A stretch of 64,000 nt of DNA from G963664115 sp965263045 (GTDB taxonomy: Bacteria > Acidobacteriota > Terriglobia > 20CM-2-55-15), in NCBI GenBank assembly GCA_965263045.1, contig CBDHGK010000041.1, positions 1,240,001 to 1,304,000 on the forward strand, in the 5' to 3' direction. Shown piece by piece: positions 52,749 to 62,431 of the stretch. The notes beneath the pieces are model-generated. The model ran no database searches. It was not told where the DNA came from and worked only from the letters and a program-made list of their open reading frames with translations. Position 1 is the stretch's first letter; the number at the start of each line of letters is the position of its first letter. Position numbers and translations under genes: made by a program.

Positions 52749-54485
52749 CCCGCATGGATCACCAAGCGACGCTTGATCGCGATTTTGCATGAAAGACTCA
52801 TCGGCGGACGCGAGATGGGGTGTGGGGGAGGGTCTTCGGGTGAAGCGAGAAGGTTTTGGCGACATGAAAAGGGGATTTTCGTGCTCGAGAGAGCGTGGTT
52901 GGCCGCAATCAGACACACCTCGGCTCGGACTGGATAATCAAATCGAATTCAGGGACGAAGCGGGAGCGTCGGCGTCAGCATCGCAGTGGCATCGCCTGTA
53001 GGTTGCGCACAACGGCGGTGAAGACTTCGGCGTAGGGACAGGCTTCAGCCATCGACACCCAGACGTTGCGGACCGTGAACCGGATTCGGGCACCGATCTT
53101 GAGCAGCTTCAGCCGGATCGTGCCGCATTGAGCCCGCGCCAGTTCGGTATTGTGGAGTCCGAGTCGGCGCAGTGCATGCATGATCATGTAGGCGGCCGAA
53201 GACAGATAGAGTCGGAGTTGATTGGCGCGCATGGTGGACGCGCTGGTGCGGTCGGCAAACAGATCCAGTTGTTGCTCTTTGATCCGGTTCTCCATGTCGC
53301 CGCGCGCACAGTAGAGATCCTCGTATAGCGCACGGGCCTCCCAACGTTCTGGTGACAGCGATGTGACGATGAATCGGGGATTGGCGCCCTTGCCCAGAAC
53401 CTCCGCCTTGCCCACGACGCGCCGTTGTTGGCTCCAACTGTCTCGTGTGCGATAGCGGAAGTCCTTAAATACCCGTGCCGATTGACCGGTGGATTCGAAC
53501 TCCGATTTCGCCTGAGCCATGGCTTCAGCGATATCCTTCTTGAGTCGCTCGTTCTTGGCCAATCCCACCACGTAATCCACCTGATGGGATTCACACCAGG
53601 TCAGTAAGTCATCTCTGCAGAAGCCGGAGTCTCCACGGACGATGATCGACACATCCGGCCAGCTCTTCCGGATCTGTCCGATGATGCGGGTCAGTTCCTC
53701 AACCGATCCGGCCGCGCCATCGATATTGGAGCGCCGTAATCGGGCGCACAGCAGATGCTCACCCGAGAAGATGTACAACGGCAGATAACAGTAGTTGCCG
53801 TAGTAGCCATGAAAGAATCGTCCCTCTTGTTGCCCGTGGATCGGATCGTCGGTGGCATCGAGGTCCAGAATGATTTCTTCAGGCGCCGATTCAAAGGCTG
53901 CGATGAAGGCATCGACCATCCAGCGGTCGACCTGGTCCGTATCCATCGCAATCTTCTTGTATCGCTCCTCCCCGCCGACTTCAGCCCCAGTCAACTCCAG
54001 CCGATTCAGTGTGCACTTGGCCGCCAGAGCCTTTCCCCGGTCGCTGGCCTGCCGTCGGTTGCCTCCCAGCGGATCGGCCTTATCCACCGCCACGGCCAGC
54101 ATCGGATCGGTGCGTAGTTGGTCGTGATCGTTCAGGTCTTCATATCCCAGACACAGGCCATACACCCGTTGCCCAATCAATTCTTTCACCGTGTGCTCGA
54201 TCAATCGCGGGTCCCGGTGATCGGCGAAACATTCGGCCAGTCCATCGATCAACCCGGTCCGTTTTTCGACCTCCCGCAACAGCAGGACACCCGCGTCGGA
54301 AGTGATCTTCCCTCCGTCGAATCGAGCCTTCACTTTTCGTTGATTAAGTCCGTGAAATTCAAACGTGGTTTGGTTACACTCTGTCGTCATAAGGGCCGCC
54401 TTTGTTTGGTGTCTGAAACGTTCTTGTCAAACGCTTTATGCCAAACAGGGCGGCCTTTTCTGGTCCATCTCGTGATCTATACGGG
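52749..54485 (-). mobile_element. IS1380-family insertion sequence, copy 2
   Basis: 1,737 bp with 15-bp ends (CCCGCATGGATCACC and the complement of CGTGATCTATACGGG) and the same CTAG target duplication at 52745-52748 and 54486-54489 as copy 1. No recognisable gene is interrupted. The left 290 bp or so differs strongly from copy 1, the remainder hardly at all. Confidence 0.92.
52975..54390 (-). CDS. IS1380-family DDE transposase (copy 2)
   Basis: 471 residues, nearly identical to the copy 1 protein. Visible differences are one His/Gln (SHQVDYVV here) and the last residues (AEVFTAVVRNLQAMPLRC here versus AEVYAAVVRNLQTMPLRC). The catalytic acidic motifs are intact. Confidence 0.95.
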   Translation of the reverse strand: MTTECNQTTFEFHGLNQRKVKARFDGGKITSDAGVLLLREVEKRTGLIDGLAECFADHRDPRLIEHTVKELIGQRVYGLCLGYEDLNDHDQLRTDPMLAVAVDKADPLGGNRRQASDRGKALAAKCTLNRLELTGAEVGGEERYKKIAMDTDQVDRWMVDAFIAAFESAPEEIILDLDATDDPIHGQQEGRFFHGYYGNYCYLPLYIFSGEHLLCARLRRSNIDGAAGSVEELTRIIGQIRKSWPDVSIIVRGDSGFCRDDLLTWCESHQVDYVVGLAKNERLKKDIAEAMAQAKSEFESTGQSARVFKDFRYRTRDSWSQQRRVVGKAEVLGKGANPRFIVTSLSPERWEARALYEDLYCARGDMENRIKEQQLDLFADRTSASTMRANQLRLYLSSAAYMIMHALRRLGLHNTELARAQCGTIRLKLLKIGARIRFTVRNVWVSMAEACPYAEVFTAVVRNLQAMPLRC

Positions 54486-54796
54486 CTAGCGGATCTTTCG
54501 CATTGCAAGAGGTGCGGGTCGGGCCGGGCCAAGAGGGAAGGAGATCTTGCCCGACCAGGGTTCGACGCGGACCCGACACGGGCACATCATGTGCTGCCGA
54601 GGGGCACGCCGATCTTCATTGCGAAGGGTAATTATTCTGACTATCCTCCATCATGTTGCTCAACAAAAAAGCAGCAAGAATGTCTGAAAAGTTGATCTAC
54701 AGGGAATGGGCCGGCGATAGTTTCCGTCACCGGTCGCCGAGACGTGTGATAAGACGCTTCCGAACATACTTCGGGAGTACCAGGAGGATAAAACTA

Positions 54797-56218
54797 ATGT
54801 TGATCAGGAGGGCCGGCCTGTTGATGCTCGCGGCATACCTCTGCGGATTTGTTCCTCAGCCTGTCGCCGCTCAAATCTACCAACCGGGCAATGTCGCCGT
54901 GAGAATTCTCAACCCCGGGCTTGAGGGCACCTACCGGGCAATCCTGCGAACGCCTCCGGGCAATTCCAAATCACATATCGGCATCTTTGTGATGCATACA
55001 TGGAGCGCTAACGCAGACAATCCAGTCTGTATCGGTCTCTCCCGCCGGGGCTACACCACGCTGTGCGCCGACACCGAATTTATGGGCCGCAAGGGTGCCT
55101 ACGAGGGCTACGAAGATCATGTTCCGGCGATTGTTGCCGGGATTTCGCATTTGCGAGCCGAAGTGCCCGGGATCACGCAGGTCGTCCTTCTCGGTCGCAG
55201 TATGGGCGCCCCGATGATGGCGTTCTATGCGAACGTGGCCGAAAACGGCGTTGCCGCGTGTCGCTCCCGAAAACGCATCCTCCCCTGCAATACCGAAAAC
55301 CTGATCGACGGGGCGGGAGCCAGCATGTTGCCTCCCATCGACGGCATCATCCTGGCGGACGCGCATCTGGGTGACGCCCTGGCGACGTTCACCTATATGG
55401 ATCCGGCCGTGACCGATCCAGAGATGCCGGGTTGGCGCGATCCGTCTGTCGATATGTTTGCTCCCTCCAATGGCTATCCGGGCGATGATGGGGCCCGCGC
55501 TCCGCTGTTTCGTGATGCCGACTACGACGCCGCCTTCGTGGAGCGGTTTCTTTCGGCGCAGGCGAAGCGCAATGCAAATGTCCTCGAACACGCCCAGGAA
55601 CTGAGGGCCCGCATCGAGGCCGGCGATGCGGCCGGGCTGTATCCCGACGGCATGCTGCTCACCGTGCCCGGGGCGGAAAGTGCGGCGCGGTTGTGGCAGG
55701 CCGACCTCGACCTTCTGAAATGCACCAAGCGCGCGCATGTTTTTCTTACGCGCGACGGTCGGGCGGACATATCGCCGGGTCCCATCTGTTCGGTGCGGGT
55801 TCCCTCGGGACGGTTCGCCAATGCGGATTCCATCGGCTCGGTCCTGCACATGCCCATCCGTACCTGGTTGGGGGCGCATGCGCTGCGCACCGAAGGAGTC
55901 TATCGGCAGACTGAAAACGATCTCAGCGGGGTCGATTTTGAGTCGTCCAATACCAGCACCGTCGCCAACGTCCGGGGTATTACCAAACCGCTGCTGCTGG
56001 TCGCCAACAGCGCGCATTACTTCATCGTTCCGAACGAGATTATCTTCGACAATGCCGCAAGCGAGGACAAGACCTATGCCGTTACCGAAGGTGCGGTCCA
56101 TGCGGGAACTCCCTGCGCAGCATGCGAGCAAGCGCTCGGCATGCCGCCGGGAAGCTTCGGGGACACCCTGGGCCGCGCCTTCGATTTCATCGATGCCTGG
56201 CTTGCGGAACGATTTTGA
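54797..56218 (+). CDS. Exported alpha/beta hydrolase, paralogue of the 12.5-kb gene
   Basis: 473 residues from the ATG at 54797, chosen for CAGGAGG nine bases upstream and the signal peptide (GLLMLAAYLCGFVPQPVAAQ); an upstream ATG at 54653 lacks both. IGIFVMHTWSANADNPVCIG leads into the fold, VVLLGRSMGAPMMA is the nucleophile elbow (GRSMG), and TEGAVHAGTPC supplies the His region. Cys pairs around residues 160-175 and near the end (TPCAACEQ) may form disulfides. It shares DAHxGDA/DAHPSNA, a PSNGY/MANGY segment and LKCTKRAH/IMCCTKRPH with the 12473-13825 product. The substrate is unknown. It lies about 310 bp downstream of the IS1380 copy. Confidence 0.88.
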   Translation: MLIRRAGLLMLAAYLCGFVPQPVAAQIYQPGNVAVRILNPGLEGTYRAILRTPPGNSKSHIGIFVMHTWSANADNPVCIGLSRRGYTTLCADTEFMGRKGAYEGYEDHVPAIVAGISHLRAEVPGITQVVLLGRSMGAPMMAFYANVAENGVAACRSRKRILPCNTENLIDGAGASMLPPIDGIILADAHLGDALATFTYMDPAVTDPEMPGWRDPSVDMFAPSNGYPGDDGARAPLFRDADYDAAFVERFLSAQAKRNANVLEHAQELRARIEAGDAAGLYPDGMLLTVPGAESAARLWQADLDLLKCTKRAHVFLTRDGRADISPGPICSVRVPSGRFANADSIGSVLHMPIRTWLGAHALRTEGVYRQTENDLSGVDFESSNTSTVANVRGITKPLLLVANSAHYFIVPNEIIFDNAASEDKTYAVTEGAVHAGTPCAACEQALGMPPGSFGDTLGRAFDFIDAWLAERF

Positions 56219-56422
56219 CGAGCCACGGAACCCGGCAGGATTCAGGCCAGGGCCTGCCCGGCGGTGGGCCACACACGGGGAGATGCAGCGCAGTTCCGTA
56301 GAGGTGTGGATCTCAACTTCCTTCCGGGCATTTTCAGGTTTGCCGGAACGTGAGGGATCAGCGTCGGCGTGACGAACGAACAGTTTCCGACTTTCGACAA
56401 AGTTTCTTGAAGAGACCTTCGG

Positions 56423-58168
56423 TCAATTCCCTGCGGGAATCAGGGGGGGCCGCGCCTGCACCTGCTCGGCCTGCTCGACCCGGATCCGCTCCCCCCAGTC
56501 CTCGTAGCGACGCACAAATTCCGGGTCCCGGTACGCACCCGAAGGAGCATCCTCCCATGCATACACGGCATAGTTACCCGGAGCGATTCCCTGCATCGAG
56601 AACCGACCGTACTGGTCGGCGCTGGCGACCTTATACATGTCAGTCCGTCCGGCGTCATCCGGGATCAGGACGACCTGCGCCCCGGTGAAGGGCTGGTCCC
56701 CCACTTCTACGGCCCCATCCAGGCGCGCTCCGGCACCGCTGATCCAGAAGTCCAGGCCGGGCAGGTCGGGTGCGATTCCTACACCCGATGCCAGCACATC
56801 CTGTCCACCGACCCGGGCGGAGGCAACGTAGGCATCGGTGGGAAGTCCCCTCACCGACACGCGGTGCGGAGCCCTTGGCACATTGTTCACAACGAACCTG
56901 CCATCGGCGTCCACACGTGCGTTCGGAGCGCCGGTCGGCAACGCGTTCATTGGCTCCAGGCGGACGCGCAGCCTCGAAACATTGAGATCCTTCGCGCTTT
57001 CATCGACCAGGATCTGGCCTGAGATCTGAATTCCGGGTTCGACAGGGACGATCAGGTCCGTGACATCCTCATCCCGGACCTCTATATCGACGAAACCGGT
57101 GAACGTCTGCCGGCCGCCGCCTCCGGGCCGGTCCATCCTCAGCATCGCTGCGACCGTATAGGATCCGGGTCCCACGCCGGTCAATGCGAAACTACCGTCC
57201 TCGCTGCTGCGACTGTTCCGGTTACGATTCCGACGAAAGGTGACCTGATTCCGGGTCACTCCGCCCCGCGGAACAATGATGACGTTCGGGGCGACGCCCT
57301 CCTGGGAAGAGAACGGTCCGATGACCCTCCCCCGGACAGCCCGGGCCCGGGTCGGCAGCAGCGTGAAATCGATGGCCCGAATCTCGAGGCCGGGGTCGAC
57401 GGCGATCGGCGAGGCCGACAGAGGATCGCTCACCCCAGGGTAGTAGGTGGCGACGTAGGTTTGCGCCAGCGTTTCCGGGATGGGTGCGGGGGTCGCACTC
57501 TGTAATCCACGAACCGATGCGGCCGATGGGGCCGCAGCCCGGACCGCTTCGCGGAGGGTGCTCAGTTCCCGAAAGCGGTCTTCGTAGGTTGCACTGACGT
57601 AGTATTCGTCGGGTATCAGCCAGTACAGGCGGTATTCGCCGAGGTCGTTGGTATTGGCTGAGCGGGAACGGGTCAGGACCTTCTGACCATCCACGTAGTC
57701 ATACCACAGGACGCGCACGGTCGCTCCCTCAACGGGTGCGCCGTCTTCGTCGAAGATTCGGCCTGAAATCGAACCTGTCGGTACCAGGCTGATGACGACA
57801 TCTGTTACTTCCTGCCCCGGTTCCAGTACCAGGACAGTGCCGGGTCGGGCGGGGCTGACCTGCCCGTACTGCTGGTCGACGTAACCGTCCCGCTCGACAT
57901 GGAGCCGGTAGCTTCCCGGACTGATGTTGGCCATCCGGAATCGGCCGTCCAGATCGGTGATCGCGCCGAAAACGGGTCGTCGCCCCTGCTCGGGCCGGAG
58001 TATCAGCTGTGCGTTCGCCAGGGTTTCACCTGTACCCAGGCGGACGACGAAGCCTTCGATTACCGACGTTTCCTCCGGACTCTGAACCGGAGCCTGGCCG
58101 AGAGCCACCGAAGCGATCAGCAGCGCGACTGGAGCCCATGTGTTGTGATATCTATACATTTCGATCAT
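56423..58168 (-). CDS. Secreted carboxypeptidase-regulatory-like (CarboxypepD_reg) repeat protein
   Basis: 581 residues from the ATG at 58168; the ATG at 58159 is equally possible and neither has a strong ribosome site. A longer frame extends to 58792 but is antisense to the amidohydrolase gene. The signal peptide (VALLIASVALGQA) is followed by beta-sandwich modules: VIEGFVVRLGTGETLANAQL with FGAITDLDGRFRMANISPGS, then GSISGRIFDEDGAPVEGATV, VRGRVIGPF with GSFALTGVGPGSYTV, and DGRFVVNNVPRAPH and YGRFSMQGIAPGNYAVYAWE. These are transthyretin-like folds common in Acidobacteriota surface proteins. No enzymatic domain is present; a cell-surface binding or scaffolding role is inferred. Confidence 0.9.
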   Translation of the reverse strand: MIEMYRYHNTWAPVALLIASVALGQAPVQSPEETSVIEGFVVRLGTGETLANAQLILRPEQGRRPVFGAITDLDGRFRMANISPGSYRLHVERDGYVDQQYGQVSPARPGTVLVLEPGQEVTDVVISLVPTGSISGRIFDEDGAPVEGATVRVLWYDYVDGQKVLTRSRSANTNDLGEYRLYWLIPDEYYVSATYEDRFRELSTLREAVRAAAPSAASVRGLQSATPAPIPETLAQTYVATYYPGVSDPLSASPIAVDPGLEIRAIDFTLLPTRARAVRGRVIGPFSSQEGVAPNVIIVPRGGVTRNQVTFRRNRNRNSRSSEDGSFALTGVGPGSYTVAAMLRMDRPGGGGRQTFTGFVDIEVRDEDVTDLIVPVEPGIQISGQILVDESAKDLNVSRLRVRLEPMNALPTGAPNARVDADGRFVVNNVPRAPHRVSVRGLPTDAYVASARVGGQDVLASGVGIAPDLPGLDFWISGAGARLDGAVEVGDQPFTGAQVVLIPDDAGRTDMYKVASADQYGRFSMQGIAPGNYAVYAWEDAPSGAYRDPEFVRRYEDWGERIRVEQAEQVQARPPLIPAGN

Positions 58169-58375
58169 CGGGCCCGGCTCGACCCGAAGGGGGCGGAATG
58201 TCCGCGAAAAATTCATACCATGATACGCCTTCGACCGGTGATGTGCTCGCCGAGATCCAGATCCGGCAGCGGCCGGTTGAACCGGTACCTCCGCGATCCG
58301 GAGGCACTGTCGTTCCATCCCGCCCACCCCATGGTATCTTCTGGATCCTGGAACAATCCTGTTTGGCTGAGGCGC

Positions 58376-58411
58376 ATTGATGAGATTGATGAGATTGATG
58401 AGATTAATGAG
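58376..58411 (+). repeat. Four-unit 9-bp tandem repeat at a gene start
   Basis: ATTGATGAG is repeated three times and followed by ATTAATGAG. Each unit contains an in-frame ATG of the downstream amidohydrolase, so copy number changes would lengthen or shorten its N-terminus by three residues. Confidence 0.8.
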
Positions 58412-59855
58412 CAGGAAGCGGATCTCACACCATCTCCGTTCACCCGGGATCAATGGTAACGGTTCCGTTCCGCCACGTTCTCTGACGGGTCGCAGACGCA
58501 CTGAGACGGGTCGCACGCGCTGGCCGGGGATCCGAACAAGCTGCCTGCATTTCGCCGGGTTTCTGCTGGCTACGGCATGTTCGCCGCAAGTTGAAAACCG
58601 GGCAGCCCGGACGACAGACATGACGGTGTTCGAAGGGGCACGGCTTATTGTTGGGGATGTCAGCGAACCCATCGAAGACGCCGCTTTTATCGTTGAAAAT
58701 GGCCGGTTCACCGCGGTGGGGCGAAGAGGGGAGCTCGAAGTTCCCTCAGACGCCGTTCGGGTTGACCTGAGCGGCAAGACCGTCATGCCCACGCTCGTCG
58801 ACCTTCATGTTCACCTTCTCACTCATCTCCCGCGTGGTCTCGTTTCGTTTGAGACGCCTCTCCCGTTGACGGGTGAAAGCGAGGCCCGGGAGGCGGTCCT
58901 TGACGGGCTGCGGCGTCAGGCGTACTACGGGGTGGGCGCGATCTTGCAGATTGGGGGTGAGAGCGAGTTCGCATCCGAGATGCGGAACAATCCGATTCCG
59001 GGCGCCGCACTGTATCGCGACGGCGGATGGGGTATCCGCGGTACCTCGGTCACGAGCGAAGAGGACGTGCGAAGGGCCGTCAGAGAGCACAGTGCCGCGC
59101 AGGTCGATATGATAAAAATCTATGTCGACCGCGGCGGGGACGGTAATCGCGAGACTCTGACCGCAGCCCTGTATGGAGCGATTATTGATGAGGCCGACCG
59201 GCAGGGCGTCCGCGTGTTGGCCCACCTCCGAACACTCGAGGATGCCAAAGGCCTGCTGAGGGCGGGTCTCCACGGATTGGCTCACGGCGTGCGGGATGGT
59301 GCGATTGATGAGGAATATATCGGACTGATCAAGGAACGGGCCGACGTTTTCTTTACACCGAATCTCCCGCCTCGCGGCGTCCTGCCCGACCTCGAGTGGA
59401 TCCGAGACGCCCACTCACCCGAAGCGTTCGAGAACATACTGGAGGAAGTCAACTCCGGCACATCGGCGCTGGCATTCAATCGCGAAAGACCCCTTGAACC
59501 GTTTGCCATCCAGGCGGCCAATCTGCGAAGGCTCATCACCGAGGGGATCCGGGTAGGCATTGGAACCGATAGCGCCGTGGGTTGGACCGCCCACATCGAG
59601 ATGGAGGACCTGGTGGCGGCCGGAATGACTCCAGCCCAGGTCATTGTCGCCGCGACAGAAACCTCAGCCGCAATCCTGGGACTGACCGATCACGGCACGG
59701 TGGAGGTGGACAAGAGCGCATCCTTCATCGTGCTCGACAGCAACCCGCTCGAGGACATCACCAATACACGGCGAATTGCCGACGTCTATATTCGCGGAAC
59801 GCGGGTCGACCGCCGAGCCCTGAGAGAAGGCTGGACCACTACGGCGGCAGAATAA
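58380..59855 (+). CDS. Amidohydrolase, probably exported lipoprotein
   Basis: 491 residues if translation starts at ATG 58380, which has GAGG seven bases upstream; later ATGs within the 9-bp repeat are alternatives. An Arg-rich leader precedes a hydrophobic segment and possible lipobox (FAGFLLATAC). This leaves an n-region of over 50 residues, so the true start may lie further in. The amidohydrolase body has DLHVHLLTHLP (HxH), VRVLAHLRTLEDA (metal His), GLAHGVRDGAIDEEYI, VGIGTDSAVGWTAHIEMEDL (catalytic Asp in GTDSA) and VEVDKSASFIVLDSNPLEDI. It belongs to the same broad family as the 7401 gene but is not a close copy. The substrate is unknown. Confidence 0.88.
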   Translation: MRLMRLMRLMSRKRISHHLRSPGINGNGSVPPRSLTGRRRTETGRTRWPGIRTSCLHFAGFLLATACSPQVENRAARTTDMTVFEGARLIVGDVSEPIEDAAFIVENGRFTAVGRRGELEVPSDAVRVDLSGKTVMPTLVDLHVHLLTHLPRGLVSFETPLPLTGESEAREAVLDGLRRQAYYGVGAILQIGGESEFASEMRNNPIPGAALYRDGGWGIRGTSVTSEEDVRRAVREHSAAQVDMIKIYVDRGGDGNRETLTAALYGAIIDEADRQGVRVLAHLRTLEDAKGLLRAGLHGLAHGVRDGAIDEEYIGLIKERADVFFTPNLPPRGVLPDLEWIRDAHSPEAFENILEEVNSGTSALAFNRERPLEPFAIQAANLRRLITEGIRVGIGTDSAVGWTAHIEMEDLVAAGMTPAQVIVAATETSAAILGLTDHGTVEVDKSASFIVLDSNPLEDITNTRRIADVYIRGTRVDRRALREGWTTTAAE

Positions 59856-60425
59856 ACCCAGATCTGCGGCCCGCATGCCGCGCTTCGTGGTCGGCTCCGG
59901 GCTTGTTCCGAGAACCTGCGGATCAGACTCCAACCACGGATGTCACCTTTTAGCTCGATCCGGAACACGTCGCCAAGCGCATGGCCGATTTCATAGCGGC
60001 GAATTTCCGGCTCGAACGGCGACAGGAGATCCCGGCACCGTGCATAGCCACCGTTTCGATCCGACCCGTCGGTGTCGAATTCTCCGTTGACGTTCCAGTC
60101 GCAGTCCTAACGGACGCGTTAACCCGTTGCTTACCTGCCATTGGGTCAATCCTTCATCGACTTCGACTACATTGCCTCTGACGACCCCTCGACTCTTCAG
60201 TTCGGGCCGCAGACCGCATTTCCCTTGCAATTCGCCAGCCGGAGGGAAAGAATTGGCTGACACATATCCCATTCCAGCAGGAAAGGCCCTGTTATTTGTT
60301 CAAATCCCCCGGGGCAGGGCTGCCGAATGGATGAGAACATGTCAAGAATCTATTCGCGGCGGTTGCGACGGGATCGGCAAATTTGCGGGTCCAAATACAC
60401 CGCGGTTTTCTAGAGAGAGGACTGC
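59856..60425. other. 570-bp gap with a possible decayed gene
   Basis: No intact gene. Two short plus-strand frames carry plausible protein sequence: MADFIAANFRLERRQEIPAP from 59981, and FIDFDYIASDDPSTLQFG within 60123-60260, ending in TGA. Together they could be a frameshifted remnant of one unidentified gene. The last bases hold the ribosome site (GAGAGGA) of the propeller gene. Confidence 0.4.
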
Positions 60426-60990
60426 ATGCACGTAACGAAAAGCAAAACTGTAATTTCGATTCTCGCGGTCTCGCTGATCGGGATTGTGGGCTTCTGGGCC
60501 GCCGCCGTTCCCGAGTCGGCCGCCCAAACTGCCCCGAGCACCTCTCGATTGGTCTCAGTCCAGGATTTCCCACAGATGGAAGCGTGTACCTGGCAGGAAC
60601 CAGCCGCATCCAGCGCAAGTCGGGCTGCAGCATTGAGCGGGGAAGATCTGCTCGGCGCCCTGGAACTGCGCGGCGGGACTTCATTCCTGATGGCTTCCCT
60701 GGAGCAACCGGCGTCTGTGATGGCCGCTCCACCCCAACAGGGGCAGGGCATGCTGCAGGGGGGGCGCGGGCTACCCTCAGAATTTGATGCCCTCAGGCAG
60801 GGGACCTCGACCCATGTGCGCACGCTTGCGGATACCTATCCCACTTTTACCGCGGTCGGCGTCAATTTCAGAACCAATGAAGTGATCCTGCAGGACAACA
60901 ATCTCTGGTCCGCTTACATCTTCAACCGGCAGGAGAACACACCTCCACGCGCCCGGTTTTCCGAGCCGAAGCGGATCATCGCGGGCCCTC

Positions 60991-62431
60991 GAGTCAAGCC
61001 CATTCTTAGTTGAAACTCTCCACGGCTCACGATGGGTCATGCAACCTTCTTCTTCGATCTCGTCGACGTCTTCGCCTCAATTTTCAGCTCTCGCTGGAGG
61101 GCTTCGCGGAGCTTTGGAAGATGACGGTAGCCGATCACCTTCCTCAGGCGCGGTTCGATGTCGATGAGCGCCGTCGCCAACCAGCGTTGCCGCTGACTCG
61201 AGTTCTTCCAATGATCGACCTTCGCACACCTTTCCTCGACAAGGGCATTGACCGATTCCAGGCAATTCGTCGTCTTGAACGAACGGCCCAAGACCCCGTA
61301 CACGCCGAGCCGATGCAACGTGAGGGTCTCTTCCAGGCCTTCCTCAAGGCTCGCAGCCCCCGATTGGTTTCGCTCCTCGAGCTCTCCATGGAGCTCTCCG
61401 AGCGCCGCCCGAGCTTCGTCGTACTCCGGGCGCTCGTAGGCCCGCTGCAGCCGGCGTCGCCACACGGCTTGCTCGGTCTTCGATAGGTATCTCACGACGT
61501 TCTCGCGTTTGTGCCATTGGCAGCGTTGGACCAGGGCTCGATTCCTGAATGCCTTCTTGACCGCCGCCCGCAGACCTTTGCCGCCGTCGACAATCACCAG
61601 CACGCCTTCAGAGATGTCCAGGCCCCGCTCCATCAACGAACGGAGAAACGGAGTCAGCACTTGCTCGTTCTCCGTGTCGGTCTCCACGAAGCCCAAGAAG
61701 CGTTTGTCGCCCGAAAGCGTGACGCCCAGGGCCACTACCATCAGGGCGTCGGCAAACGCCTTCCCGTCCAGGAAGATCGCCACGACGTCCTCGCCACTCA
61801 GATCCCGCTCCTGCATCTCCCGAAGTTTCGCGGCACTCGCCTGGACGAATCCTCGAGACACCGTCGAACTCGACAGTCCGATCGCTCCCGGAATCGCTTC
61901 AGCGGCCGATTCATAGTTCCGGCAGGAGATCCCATACAGCACACGTCTGAGCAGTAGCTCGTTCACCGCGCCACCCGGACTGAGTTCCTCGTAGGTCCGA
62001 AGCGGAATCTCCCCGCCCGCCACGCTGCGCACTCGAGGCACCCGAACCGGCACCCGCTGGCCACCCAGCCCCACGGTCCCCGGATTGCTCCCGTGTCGCC
62101 GGCCCCGCAACGCCGCCTCCTTTCGTGCGTATCGCTCACCCGCCAACGACTTCACTTCCTCGTCGAGCAACTCCTCCACGTGCATCAACCCCAGTGGGAT
62201 CAACGCCCGAATCATCTCCACCTTCGAGTCCAATTCCAGTCCCGAGTATTCCTCCCGGCTCAGGACCTCGACCTCACCCAGCACACGCGACTTCTTGCGT
62301 TTCTTTACCGAACGTAACAGACTCCTCATCTCGGCTCCTTTCTCTTACAGGCTTGATGTTGTTTCTTCCAATACCATCAAACCATGGGGTTTGGAGCCGT
62401 TTCAATTTCCAACTAAGATTGGCACACATTC
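60991..62431 (-). mobile_element. IS256-family insertion sequence, copy C
   Basis: 1,441 bp in the opposite orientation to copies A and B, with the 8-bp target duplication GGGCCCTC at 60983-60990 and 62432-62439. It interrupts the second beta-propeller gene. Confidence 0.95.
61037..62329 (-). CDS. IS256-family transposase (copy C)
   Basis: 430 residues, identical to the products of copies A and B, with intact catalytic motifs. It reads opposite to the interrupted propeller gene. Confidence 0.96.
   Translation of the reverse strand: MRSLLRSVKKRKKSRVLGEVEVLSREEYSGLELDSKVEMIRALIPLGLMHVEELLDEEVKSLAGERYARKEAALRGRRHGSNPGTVGLGGQRVPVRVPRVRSVAGGEIPLRTYEELSPGGAVNELLLRRVLYGISCRNYESAAEAIPGAIGLSSSTVSRGFVQASAAKLREMQERDLSGEDVVAIFLDGKAFADALMVVALGVTLSGDKRFLGFVETDTENEQVLTPFLRSLMERGLDISEGVLVIVDGGKGLRAAVKKAFRNRALVQRCQWHKRENVVRYLSKTEQAVWRRRLQRAYERPEYDEARAALGELHGELEERNQSGAASLEEGLEETLTLHRLGVYGVLGRSFKTTNCLESVNALVEERCAKVDHWKNSSQRQRWLATALIDIEPRLRKVIGYRHLPKLREALQRELKIEAKTSTRSKKKVA

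Noticed and set aside
54971..56272. A 433-codon minus-strand frame opposite the second alpha/beta hydrolase
   Set aside because: The plus strand has a ribosome site, signal peptide and nucleophile elbow; the minus frame has none and resembles no family.
58376..58411. Possible CRISPR-like repeat
   Set aside because: Contiguous 9-bp units with no spacers; no CRISPR array or cas gene was seen anywhere in the window.
58169..58792. Extension of the carboxypeptidase-regulatory protein upstream to 58792
   Set aside because: The extension is antisense to the amidohydrolase start and contains the reversed 9-bp repeat; the signal peptide begins at 58168 or 58159.
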